Of a stretch of 7,292 nucleotides of DNA, positions 1 through 6,023 are shown in pieces. Positions within the stretch are counted from its first letter, which is position 1, and each line of letters starts with the position of its first letter. Below the pieces are notes generated by a model. It worked only from the letters and a program-made list of their open reading frames with translations, was not told where the DNA came from and made no database searches. Position numbers and translations under genes: made by a program. Source of the DNA: an uncultured bacterium (GTDB taxonomy: Bacteria > Hydrothermota > Tepidihabitantia > Tepidihabitantales > Tepidihabitantaceae); contig CAKZPX010000233.1 of NCBI GenBank assembly GCA_937139435.1, positions 1 through 7,292 on the forward strand. Direction: 5' to 3'.

Positions 1-1
1 C

Positions 2-931
2 TTACTGGTCCAGTATCTTGACCGTTCCGGTCAACTCCTCCACCGCCAGACGATCGCTGAAGGTAGAACCAGTGTCGCCCGTGGCGCCTGTCTGGATGGC
101 GAAAAAAACCTTATCATTTGTGGTCAGGCCCAACCCTATGACACGACCATCGCCCTAATTGTTAAAATCAATCCTGCAAGCAGGGTACTCTGGAAAAAGG
201 GGCTGGCAATGGGTAGCGAATGCTGGGCAAATGGCATAACCTCTGTTGATACCAGCATTACGCTATGTGGCGGGGTTAAGAGCGGGGATAACATTGACCC
301 GTTTGTCGCCCTGCTCAACCCTTCCGGTAATACCATCTGGAGTAAAAACTACCATCTGCCCTTTCCGGCAGAGGCGGTAGCGCTCGCCACCAGCCCCCTG
401 GGTAATTTAACCGTCCTCTGCCGCACCCTCTGCCCCGGGAACTCGGATGTCCTTATCTTGCAACTCTCCCCGCGCGGTGAAACCATCTGGACCCGGACCT
501 ATGACTCAGGTGGTGATGATACACCAGGTGGAGTGGCGGTTGACCCTCTCGGTAACATTATCGCCACGGTTACCGCCCGACTGTCCGATTCGGTACGCTG
601 TGTAATTCTTGAATACACACCGGACGGCGGTGTGGTGCGCAAAGTCGCTTATGGTCAACACACCCAGGCGCTTGCCGGTGCGGTCTTTATTACTGAAAAA
701 GGTGAAATCCTTATCTCCGGCACCATAATCGGTCAAAACCATCGCATCCCTCTGGTATTTGAATATCTGCCCTTGGCAACCACGGTCTGGGAACGGCAAC
801 CTGAAATGGGCAGCGATGCCGAGGCGGTTGCTCTCGCAGTGGCTGATGCGGTCTTCCTTCTGGCTAATGTGAAAACCCGCTCCCGGGACATTGCGGTCTT
901 AAAACTACGTCGGAACAATATCGGTAACTAA
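2..931 (+). CDS. Beta-propeller-like repeat protein, 5'-truncated
   Basis: The reading frame is open from the window edge, so the true start lies upstream; the ATG at 209 falls in the middle of a repeat and is not a credible start. The visible 309 residues contain about six copies of a unit shaped like 'hydrophobic strand - NPSG/SPRG/TPDG turn - IW strand'. Equivalent positions (Trp or its replacement) fall at visible residues 13, 64, 113, 163, 213 and 263, a period of 50 residues. Each unit also carries a DPLGNI-like or SPLGNL-like turn. This pattern fits SBBP-type or PQQ-like beta-propeller blades, often found in exported or surface proteins. The N-terminus is missing, so a signal peptide cannot be judged. 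The protein ends right after the last repeat strand, with no sorting domain or anchor. No catalytic residues are recognised; a binding or structural role is inference. Propeller class is fairly sure, function unknown. Confidence 0.75.
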   Translation, partial: LLVQYLDRSGQLLHRQTIAEGRTSVARGACLDGEKNLIICGQAQPYDTTIALIVKINPASRVLWKKGLAMGSECWANGITSVDTSITLCGGVKSGDNIDPFVALLNPSGNTIWSKNYHLPFPAEAVALATSPLGNLTVLCRTLCPGNSDVLILQLSPRGETIWTRTYDSGGDDTPGGVAVDPLGNIIATVTARLSDSVRCVILEYTPDGGVVRKVAYGQHTQALAGAVFITEKGEILISGTIIGQNHRIPLVFEYLPLATTVWERQPEMGSDAEAVALAVADAVFLLANVKTRSRDIAVLKLRRNNIGN

Positions 932-951
932 CCGGGCAGGTACCGACCCGG
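932..951 (+). other. Short inverted repeat just after the propeller gene
   Basis: CCGGG (932-936) and CCCGG (947-951) can pair around a 10-base loop that contains the palindrome GGTACC. The repeat starts at the base after the TAA stop. No T-run follows, so it is at best a weak 3'-end hairpin and not a convincing intrinsic terminator. Confidence 0.25.
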
Positions 952-994
952 CACTATCGCCTCTGTACCGATTCTCCTGACCCGTTCCTTTTCT

Positions 995-1023
995 TTGACT
1001 TTGCCCGCTTGTTCCGCTAAAAT
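995..1023 (+). promoter_or_regulatory. Sigma-70-like promoter for a leaderless subunit D message
   Basis: TTGACT (995-1000, 5 of 6 to consensus) and TAAAAT (1018-1023, 5 of 6) are separated by 17 bases, the optimal spacing. Only six bases, CCCCTG, lie between the -10 box and the ATG at 1030. The expected start of transcription is therefore the A of that ATG, giving a leaderless mRNA. The absence of any purine-rich Shine-Dalgarno sequence upstream of 1030 agrees with this. The boxes are seen directly; promoter activity is inferred. Confidence 0.6.
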
Positions 1024-1029
1024 CCCCTG

Positions 1030-1665
1030 ATGCAACTATCGGCAAATGCCACGAGAATGGAACTGATGCGCCGGCGCCGGCGCCTGGCGATCGCCCGACG
1101 TGGACACAAACTGCTCAAGGACAAACAGCAGGAACTGATGCGCATCCTCCTGGAACTGGTGCAGGAGATTCGGCATCATCGTGGACAGGTTCAGGAACAG
1201 ATGCGCCAAGTGCTGGGTAGATTTGCCATCGCCCGGGGCGCATTTAATCCCGATTTTCTCAACGAGGCGGTCATGCTCTCCACCCGGCAGATAAAAGTGG
1301 CGGTGACCACCCGCCGGATAATGAACATTGAGGTGCCGGTCTTTAAAAAGACCTCTACAGGTCGCATCCGCTGTTATGGCTTTGCCACCACCTCGGCAGA
1401 ACTGGATACCGCCCTCCTTGCTCTTGATAAACTCCTTGACGCCCTTTTTATACTCGCTGAAAAAGAAAAAACCCTGGAAATCATCGCCGGAGAACTGGAA
1501 CGCACCCGGCGCCGGGTGAATGCCTTAGAATTTGTTCTCATCCCTTCACTGGAAGAGACGATCCGGCAGATAACCTTCCGTCTTGCCGAAACTGAACGGC
1601 AGTCCCTTGTCCGTTTAATGCGGATTAAAGAAATCGTCCGGGGGGAAAAGAAAAATGCCCGCTAA
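1030..1665 (+). CDS. ntpD: V/A-type ATP synthase subunit D
   Basis: Subunit D is the central-stalk rotor shaft of the V/A-type ATPase: with subunit F it turns inside the A3B3 head and couples ATP chemistry to ion movement through the membrane ring. The 211 residues match the family length. Family marks are the N-terminal NATRMELM and RGHKLLKDKQQEL (about 5-36), a middle segment with NIEVPVF (99-105), and the C-terminal helix from RRVNALEFVLIPSLEETI (about 161-178) to the final Lys/Arg-rich tail. Predicted structure is two long helices that pair as a coiled coil, as in known D subunits. The ATG at 1030 matches the usual family N-terminus although no ribosome binding site precedes it; a promoter lies immediately upstream. 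The gene overlaps the next one by 11 bases. No other ATPase subunit gene is in the window, and its upstream neighbour is unrelated, whereas D usually follows the A and B subunit genes. Confidence 0.93.
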   Translation: MQLSANATRMELMRRRRRLAIARRGHKLLKDKQQELMRILLELVQEIRHHRGQVQEQMRQVLGRFAIARGAFNPDFLNEAVMLSTRQIKVAVTTRRIMNIEVPVFKKTSTGRIRCYGFATTSAELDTALLALDKLLDALFILAEKEKTLEIIAGELERTRRRVNALEFVLIPSLEETIRQITFRLAETERQSLVRLMRIKEIVRGEKKNAR

Positions 1666-1993
1666 GAAGACCGCCAGCCGGGTGTTCTTCTTCCTCTGGA
1701 TAATTATCACCATCATCGCCCTTTCTGTCCCCCTTGGTAAACCAGGTAAACTCCTCCAGCGCGGGCTGGACAAGACAATCCACACCGCAATGTTTGCAGT
1801 AATGGGTGTGTTGGGTCAATCAGCGTTCCCCTGGTCAGGTATACTGATCACCGCACCAATCGCTTTAGGCACCGAATACGTTCAGCGCCTCCTGCCCACT
1901 AAAAGGGAGTACAATGAAGTTGACCTCCTCGCCAATATCATCGGACTGCTTCTCGGCGTTATCCTTTACGAAATCGCAACCCGTTTGAAATAG
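1655..1993 (+). CDS. VanZ-like small membrane protein
   Basis: A 112-residue integral membrane protein with three likely transmembrane segments: about 9-28, about 45-72 (interrupted by a short polar stretch, so possibly two spans), and about 90-107. It carries the VanZ-family pattern: DK..H (D39, K40, H43), then E74..Q77, R84, and a D90..N94..G97 motif before the last helix. VanZ was named for low-level teicoplanin resistance in enterococci, but most family members are chromosomal and of unknown function; resistance should not be assumed here. The ATG overlaps the end of ntpD, and the purine-rich GGGGGGAAAAG just upstream can serve as its ribosome binding site. It lies between ntpD and hisS and is probably cotranscribed with both. 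Confidence 0.8.
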   Translation: MPAKKTASRVFFFLWIIITIIALSVPLGKPGKLLQRGLDKTIHTAMFAVMGVLGQSAFPWSGILITAPIALGTEYVQRLLPTKREYNEVDLLANIIGLLLGVILYEIATRLK

Positions 1994-1995
1994 CT

Positions 1996-3267
1996 GTGAC
2001 ACGCTCCAGTCGCCCCAAAGGAACACAGGATTTCGTCCCGCCCGAGAGCATTAAAAAGACCCGGATTGAAATGCTCTTCCGGGAACTGGCAACTGTCTAC
2101 GGTTATCAAGAGGTGGTAACCCCGACATTTGAACATACCGAGGTGTTTATTAAATCATCCGGTAGCGCCTCCGATATCGTCCAGAAGGAGATGTACACAT
2201 TCACCGATCGTGCCGGCAGAAACCTGACCCTCAAACCTGAAGGCACACCCGGGGTTGTGCGTGCGGTTTTGGAGAACAACCTCCGTCTACCTTGTCGGCT
2301 GTTTTATATCAGCCCCTGTTTTCGCTACAGCCGTCCGCAAAAGGGACGGTATCGGGAATTCTATCAACTGGGTGTAGAGGCAATCGGCGAATCCAGCCCG
2401 CTCGTTGATGCAGAAACAATTATCTTCGGTGCCACCTTCTTCACCCGGCTGGGTATAACTGAATTCACCATCAAAGTAAACTCTATTGGCTGTCGCCATT
2501 GCCGCCCCGCTTATCGGGAAAAACTGCTGACCTTTCTGCGGGAAAAACAAAAGAAACTGTGCCCGGACTGCCAGACCAGGATGGAAATCAATCCCATGCG
2601 CACCTTTGACTGCAAAAACACATCCTGTCAGTTGCTACTAAATGATGCCCCGTTACCAAAAAGACACCTCTGCCCGGAATGTACCGCTCACTTTGAAGAG
2701 GTGATTGATAGCCTCAAAAGCACACCCTTTAACTGGAAACTGGATGAACACCTGGTGCGGGGTCTGGACTACTACAACCGCACCACATTTGAATATGTGT
2801 CGGGCGTGCTTGGCGCCCAATCCAGCCTTGGCGGTGGTGGCAGGTACGACTATCTTTTTGAGGAATTTGGTGGTCCGGTAACTCCCGCGATCGGTCTGGC
2901 AATCGGTCTGGAAAGAACCATTCTTGCCCTGCCAGAAGGTTCCCCGTTCAACACTGCGAGCAGGCGCAATCTCGTCTTTATCGTCTGGACCGGTCCGGCA
3001 GAAATGGCTGCTGCCCGCGAACTGCTTAACATCCTGCGCCAGGAAAATATCCCGGCATTAATGACCTATGAACCGGTCCGCGTCAAGCGCCAGTTCCACC
3101 TTGCCGACATAGCCGGTGCCCGTTTCTGTATCATTGTTGGAGAAGAAGAACTAAAAGGGAATCTTTACGCCCTGAAAGACCTGATTACCGGTGAACAGAG
3201 CATAGTTCCGGCGGAAAAAATTGTCCCGACTTTTTCCTCCCTGCGTCTCTCTTCGGAACGTATTTAA
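1996..3267 (+). CDS. hisS: Histidyl-tRNA synthetase
   Basis: A cytoplasmic class II aminoacyl-tRNA synthetase that charges tRNA-His with histidine using ATP. The 423 residues match the family. Visible elements are the N-terminal KGTQDFVPPE, motif 1 around 38-52, motif 2 FRYSRPQKGRYREFYQ (109-124), the histidine-specific LVRGLDYYNRTTFEY (253-267), a Gly-rich SSLGGGGRYD (276-285), motif 3 PAIGLAIGLERTIL (297-310), and a C-terminal anticodon-binding domain (about 325-423). The insertion between motif 2 and the histidine motif has four cysteine pairs: C166/C169, C189/C192, C206/C211 and C226/C229. Such pairs are absent from E. coli HisS but, as I recall, occur in HisS of clostridia-like anaerobes; metal binding is inference. 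The start is GTG, two bases after the VanZ-like gene's TAG, and gives the normal N-terminus. The upstream Shine-Dalgarno is poor, so coupled translation is likely. Confidence 0.97.
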   Translation: MTRSSRPKGTQDFVPPESIKKTRIEMLFRELATVYGYQEVVTPTFEHTEVFIKSSGSASDIVQKEMYTFTDRAGRNLTLKPEGTPGVVRAVLENNLRLPCRLFYISPCFRYSRPQKGRYREFYQLGVEAIGESSPLVDAETIIFGATFFTRLGITEFTIKVNSIGCRHCRPAYREKLLTFLREKQKKLCPDCQTRMEINPMRTFDCKNTSCQLLLNDAPLPKRHLCPECTAHFEEVIDSLKSTPFNWKLDEHLVRGLDYYNRTTFEYVSGVLGAQSSLGGGGRYDYLFEEFGGPVTPAIGLAIGLERTILALPEGSPFNTASRRNLVFIVWTGPAEMAAARELLNILRQENIPALMTYEPVRVKRQFHLADIAGARFCIIVGEEELKGNLYALKDLITGEQSIVPAEKIVPTFSSLRLSSERI

Positions 3268-3307
3268 ATCCACCATTAAAAAAGATACAACCCAAACCAC
3301 CGTGCGC

Positions 3308-3331
3308 CGGAAAAAATTGTTAATTATTCCG
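3308..3331. terminator. Possible weak bidirectional terminator between convergent genes
   Basis: CGGAA (3308-3312) and TTCCG (3327-3331) can pair, with further A-T pairs inside an AT-rich centre. It lies between the ends of hisS (plus) and the zinc-ribbon gene (minus), where a shared terminator is expected. The A-run on one arm gives a U-rich arm to a transcript from the minus strand. The stem is short and imperfect and no clean T-tract follows, so the call is tentative. Confidence 0.3.
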
Positions 3332-3354
3332 TGTCAGATTATATCCGCGCTATT

Positions 3355-4206
3355 TCAGTCAATTCCGGCAAGGACAAATTCCTTAATCCGGAAATCACCA
3401 CTACCCCGCAAAAGTACCGCTGCCTTCCAGCGTCCAGCCGGAGATACGGGCAACTCCAGAACAACACACCCGTCACCCCGGGCATCCCGCTCCACCTGAA
3501 TCTCCTTTTTCGCTGCCAGCCCATCCCAGTCCTCACTCCCATATTTCTCCAACCCTGGCTCCTCGCCTCTGGGCCAGGCAACAAGCGCCACCTCAAAATC
3601 ACCTCCCCCTAGAACTTCCCATTCAAAATCAAACACCACCCGACGCACCGGACCGCGCAAGAAAGGGGCAACCACCACCGGTTTATCAGGTTGTACCGAC
3701 CTTAAATTAAGATGACAGCCACTGGCAATTGTCTGAACACAACTAACCACCTCGGGTGTTGGCTCTGGTGCTGACCAAGGCGGCAATTTGGGCAATGACG
3801 ACACATCCTCCGACTCCTTTGGCATACTGGTGGCGCTCTGCTCAGCTAACTCCCGCGCCCACTCGTCATAATCCCGTTCGCCTCGCTCCCGGCTATGACG
3901 AAAACACGCCGGCAGCAGATTGTCAACAGATATCCTGCCTCCAAGTGAGATTGGCTTGCGTAAAATCAATGTGTCATAAGTAGCAAAGCATCCCGGCACA
4001 ACACAGATTGTCCCCCGCCGGGAAATTACTACCTGTTCCATCTCCGGTGGCCACTTCTGACCGCTGATATACGCACAATGGTCTTCATCCGGGGTGGGCG
4101 GATAATGCCGGCGCCGGCACTTACGACACACCGTTTCCTCTTTATGTCGCGTCCAGTCAACCGACATTGGAGAACCGCACTCCGGGCAGTTATAATGCCA
4201 GGTCAT
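3355..4206 (-). CDS. Zinc-ribbon / degenerate HNH-like / beta-domain protein, function unknown
   Basis: The 283-residue protein is not a family I can name. Residues 1-45 form a zinc-ribbon-like knuckle (C7-x2-C10 and C27-x2-C30, with H43/C44 nearby). Residues 68-112 look like the treble-clef core of an HNH nuclease: C68-x4-C73, then P85, a GG pair (89-90), N96 and C101-x2-H104. Aligned on the conserved proline and GG, the usual catalytic Asp-His falls on I81-L82, so nuclease activity is unlikely. A Pro/Ser/Glu-rich linker (about 128-153) leads to a C-terminal region (about 155-283) of alternating hydrophobic strands, which I infer to be a beta-sandwich of carbohydrate-binding or similar type. 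No signal peptide or membrane segment is seen, and cysteines suggest a cytoplasmic protein. The ATG has a strong ribosome binding site, GAGGAGG, six bases upstream. It is the last gene of the minus-strand set, 126 bases after the PRTase gene, and converges on hisS. A nucleic-acid-binding role is possible but unproved. Confidence 0.7.
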   Translation of the reverse strand: MTWHYNCPECGSPMSVDWTRHKEETVCRKCRRRHYPPTPDEDHCAYISGQKWPPEMEQVVISRRGTICVVPGCFATYDTLILRKPISLGGRISVDNLLPACFRHSRERGERDYDEWARELAEQSATSMPKESEDVSSLPKLPPWSAPEPTPEVVSCVQTIASGCHLNLRSVQPDKPVVVAPFLRGPVRRVVFDFEWEVLGGGDFEVALVAWPRGEEPGLEKYGSEDWDGLAAKKEIQVERDARGDGCVVLELPVSPAGRWKAAVLLRGSGDFRIKEFVLAGID

Positions 4207-4232
4207 CTTCCACCTCCTCGGTAACTTCCTCT

Positions 4233-4280
4233 TTATCTATCTCCCCTATGGAAGAGGGAGATGCCTAGGGCAGAGGGCAA
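4233..4280 (-). CDS. Possible 15-codon leader ORF
   Basis: On the minus strand a TTG start at 4280-4278 follows GAGGAGG (4294-4288) with a seven-base spacer, an ideal Shine-Dalgarno placement. The frame reads LPSALGISLFHRGDR and ends with TAA at 4235-4233, 26 bases before the ATG of the zinc-ribbon gene. It lies between that gene's candidate promoter and its start and contains a stem-loop. No run of one amino acid marks it as a classic attenuator peptide. The ribosome binding site is clear, but the TTG start and short length make the ORF uncertain. Confidence 0.25.
   Translation of the reverse strand: MPSALGISLFHRGDR
4239..4262 (-). other. Perfect 7-bp stem-loop in the leader of the zinc-ribbon gene
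   Basis: ATCTCCC (4239-4245) and GGGAGAT (4256-4262) are perfect inverse complements around a 10-base loop. In the minus-strand transcript the hairpin would form about 30-55 bases before the start codon, ahead of the ribosome binding site. It could act as a leader structure or a protein-binding operator; no regulator is recognised. Confidence 0.35.
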
Positions 4281-4307
4281 GCCTTATCCTCCTCTGCTCT
4301 ACTTTAA

Positions 4308-4336
4308 ATATTGCGGGAATAAAAACCCGCTGTCAA
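4308..4336 (-). promoter_or_regulatory. Possible promoter with an inverted repeat in its spacer
   Basis: On the minus strand a perfect TTGACA (4336-4331) overlaps the stop codon of the PRTase gene. After a 17-base spacer comes CAATAT (4313-4308), which matches only 3 of 6 of the -10 consensus but keeps the key second A and last T. GCGGG (4330-4326) and CCCGC (4317-4313) form an inverted repeat that nearly fills the spacer. The start of transcription would be near 4301, leaving a leader of about 95 bases before the zinc-ribbon gene. The same repeat could instead be a weak 3'-end hairpin for the PRTase message, although no T-run follows it. Confidence 0.4.
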
Positions 4337-5379
4337 GTTCTGACTGGTGGGAAAAACCTCAAGCCCCGGCGCTGATGCCATCCTGCCGGGTCACGGAAAT
4401 AATTCTTTACCTCCTCAAACTCGGTCGGGGTCAAAAAACTTATCTCCCGGGGAATCTTTTCTGAGAGTGCCGCATCCCGGTTGGTCAGTGAATACAGCCG
4501 CACACCGGCAAGTGCCAGTTCTTCCTCACCCCCCTGCTGGCGGTCAAAGATAACAAAGCAAAAATCCACCCGCGCCCCCCATTCCCGGAGTCTTTTCACC
4601 ACCTGGGTCTTGGTCCAGCCATGCACCAAGGTATCATCAACCAACAGTACCCGTTTACGGAAAATCTCGTGCTTCTTTATCCCCTCAAATGGACTTGCCT
4701 CCGGGTAACGTAATCCCCGCCGGGCAAAAAACATCGGCTTGCTCAACTTCTGGGCAAGAAGTGCTGCCAGTGCAATACTCCCCGCCTCAATGCCACAGAT
4801 AACATCAAAACCAAGATTTTTCACCAGAAGGGCACCGGCACTGAGGACAAAGTCCTGAACCGTCGGGTAATTGGACAACCCTTTAACATCAATATAAATC
4901 GGGCTGAAATTGCGATTTTCGTCCACCTTGAAAAGCGGTCTTATGTCACCCAGACTCACCTTAATCGCCCCGACCTGCCAGAAAATCGCCGCCACCGTTT
5001 CCGCCAGATTGCCTGACATCACCTCCCGAATCAGACCCAGGTCCGGTACAACTATCCGCTGTTCCCGTAAAAGCCGGTAAACCTTCTGTGCCTCTGGCTC
5101 CGATAATTCCACACCCAGCCGTGTCTCCTCTAGGTCATAAACGATATGGAACCTGCCCAGGTCCCCCTTCTCGCCGATTAACCGATAACTCTCGGCATTT
5201 GCCTCCCGTTCCATTGGTCCAAGTTGTACCGCCTTCGGATTGATTAAAGATTTATAGACCGAGAAGAAGTCCTCGGCCAGACCTCTGACCTCCTGATATT
5301 CCAGAATATAAGGCGTTACCGCTCGGACTACGCCTGCGGCATAATCCAGCTCGCGCAACGCCACCTGGTCAAGTTTCAC
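4333..5379 (-). CDS. Orotate phosphoribosyltransferase-like protein with long N-terminal extension
   Basis: Residues about 126-300 of 348 match the type I PRTase fold of orotate phosphoribosyltransferase (PyrE), which joins orotate and PRPP to form OMP in pyrimidine synthesis. Seen are QVGAIKV (135-141), SPIYIDVKGLSNYP (159-172), GFDVICGIEAGSIALAALLA (190-209), and the PRPP-binding VLLVDDTLVHGWT (244-256). The mobile catalytic loop differs: where PyrE has R-K-x-x-K-x-H-G, this protein reads RRGLRYPE (220-227), so the lysines become arginine and the histidine becomes proline. Residues 1-125 are an added region of no family I recognise, and about 48 residues follow the core. PyrE is normally about 200 residues. 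It may be a divergent PyrE, another PRTase, or a PRPP-sensing regulator. The GTG start overlaps the coaE stop as GTGA, with no clear ribosome binding site, so translation is probably coupled. No other pyrimidine gene is nearby. Confidence 0.75.
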   Translation of the reverse strand: MKLDQVALRELDYAAGVVRAVTPYILEYQEVRGLAEDFFSVYKSLINPKAVQLGPMEREANAESYRLIGEKGDLGRFHIVYDLEETRLGVELSEPEAQKVYRLLREQRIVVPDLGLIREVMSGNLAETVAAIFWQVGAIKVSLGDIRPLFKVDENRNFSPIYIDVKGLSNYPTVQDFVLSAGALLVKNLGFDVICGIEAGSIALAALLAQKLSKPMFFARRGLRYPEASPFEGIKKHEIFRKRVLLVDDTLVHGWTKTQVVKRLREWGARVDFCFVIFDRQQGGEEELALAGVRLYSLTNRDAALSEKIPREISFLTPTEFEEVKNYFRDPAGWHQRRGLRFFPPVRT

Positions 5380-6023
5380 GAACCGGTTTTCTTCGCTTTC
5401 AGCGCCTCTACCCGGGTGCTATAAAAGAAATTCCAGAGAGCCCGGGTCTTGCGTTTTAACTCTGCCACTGACCCCTTGTTTTCCAGTACAAAATCCGCCT
5501 TTGCCCAGTACTTCCGGTCTGAACCCTGAACCTTTAACCGCTGTTCTACATCATCTTTATTAAAACCGATCTTAACCATCCGTTTAATTCTTAAACTATC
5601 CGGCGCGGTAACAAGAATTGCCACATCCATCTCTTTGTATAAACCACAGGCAAAAAGCAGTGCCGCATCCACCACCACCAGCCCCTCCTTAATCCGGTTT
5701 ACCTCATCCTTAATCCTTTTGATAATCGGCGGATGCATAATCTCATTCAACCGCTTGAGTTTGTTCTTAGAGCTGAACGCCTCCTGCGCAAGACGCTGTC
5801 GGTCAATGTCACCATTTTTGTCCAGAATCCCCTTGCCAAACGCCACCACCAGCTGCCGGTACTCCTCGGTCCCCCGTCGCAACAAACCCTTTGCCACCTG
5901 GTCGGCATCAACTACCTTTGCTCCATAACGTCGCAACTCCGCTGCGACCGTTGATTTCCCGGAACCCATATTCCCACCAATCCCAACAATCAAACGGGAT
6001 AGCCCCAGTTGCCGGTCGATCAT
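5376..6023 (-). CDS. coaE: Dephospho-CoA kinase
   Basis: A cytoplasmic P-loop kinase for the last step of coenzyme A synthesis: it phosphorylates the ribose 3'-hydroxyl of dephospho-CoA with ATP. The 215 residues match the family. Visible are the Walker A loop GNMGSGKST (17-25), the DAD motif (39-41) after KVV that holds the catalytic aspartate, IMHPPI (95-100), LLFACGLYKEMD (122-133), R162 and Q166 of the lid region, and AKADFVLENKGS (174-185). The usual PLLFE motif reads AALLFA, with Ala at 125 in place of the conserved Glu. The ATG at 6023 shares one base with the etfB stop (TAATG); AAAGG lies nine bases upstream and a stronger GGAGGAGG farther away. It overlaps the PRTase gene by four bases, so both neighbours look translationally coupled to it. 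Confidence 0.93.
   Translation of the reverse strand: MIDRQLGLSRLIVGIGGNMGSGKSTVAAELRRYGAKVVDADQVAKGLLRRGTEEYRQLVVAFGKGILDKNGDIDRQRLAQEAFSSKNKLKRLNEIMHPPIIKRIKDEVNRIKEGLVVVDAALLFACGLYKEMDVAILVTAPDSLRIKRMVKIGFNKDDVEQRLKVQGSDRKYWAKADFVLENKGSVAELKRKTRALWNFFYSTRVEALKAKKTGS

Noticed and set aside
932..1030. The frame of the propeller gene stays open after its TAA for 32 codons and ends in a TGA overlapping the ntpD ATG, as if by stop readthrough.
   Set aside because: The extension has no repeat pattern or family similarity, and its region is better explained by the promoter for ntpD; about 100 open bases arise easily by chance at this GC.
1069..1086. GC-rich alternating GCGCCGGCGCCGGCGC tract, possibly a repeat element.
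   Set aside because: It encodes the run of arginines expected near the N-terminus of subunit D.
1655..1993. VanZ-like protein as an antibiotic resistance gene.
   Set aside because: VanZ-family membrane proteins are widespread chromosomal genes of unknown role, and no other glycopeptide resistance gene is near.
3212..3320. Thirteen-base direct repeat CGGAAAAAATTGT at 3212-3224 and 3308-3320, possibly flanking an insertion.
   Set aside because: The first copy is inside the intact hisS end and nothing between them resembles a mobile element; low-complexity A-rich sequence makes chance likely.
3221..3612. Plus-strand open frames after hisS and opposite the zinc-ribbon gene.
   Set aside because: Composition is Ser/Pro/Thr/Arg-rich as expected for a shadow frame, and the minus-strand gene has a strong ribosome binding site and zinc-binding motifs.
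4106..4119. Perfect 14-base palindrome TGCCGGCGCCGGCA, possibly an operator.
   Set aside because: It lies inside the zinc-ribbon coding region, over the codons for C30 and the arginines after it, far from any start.
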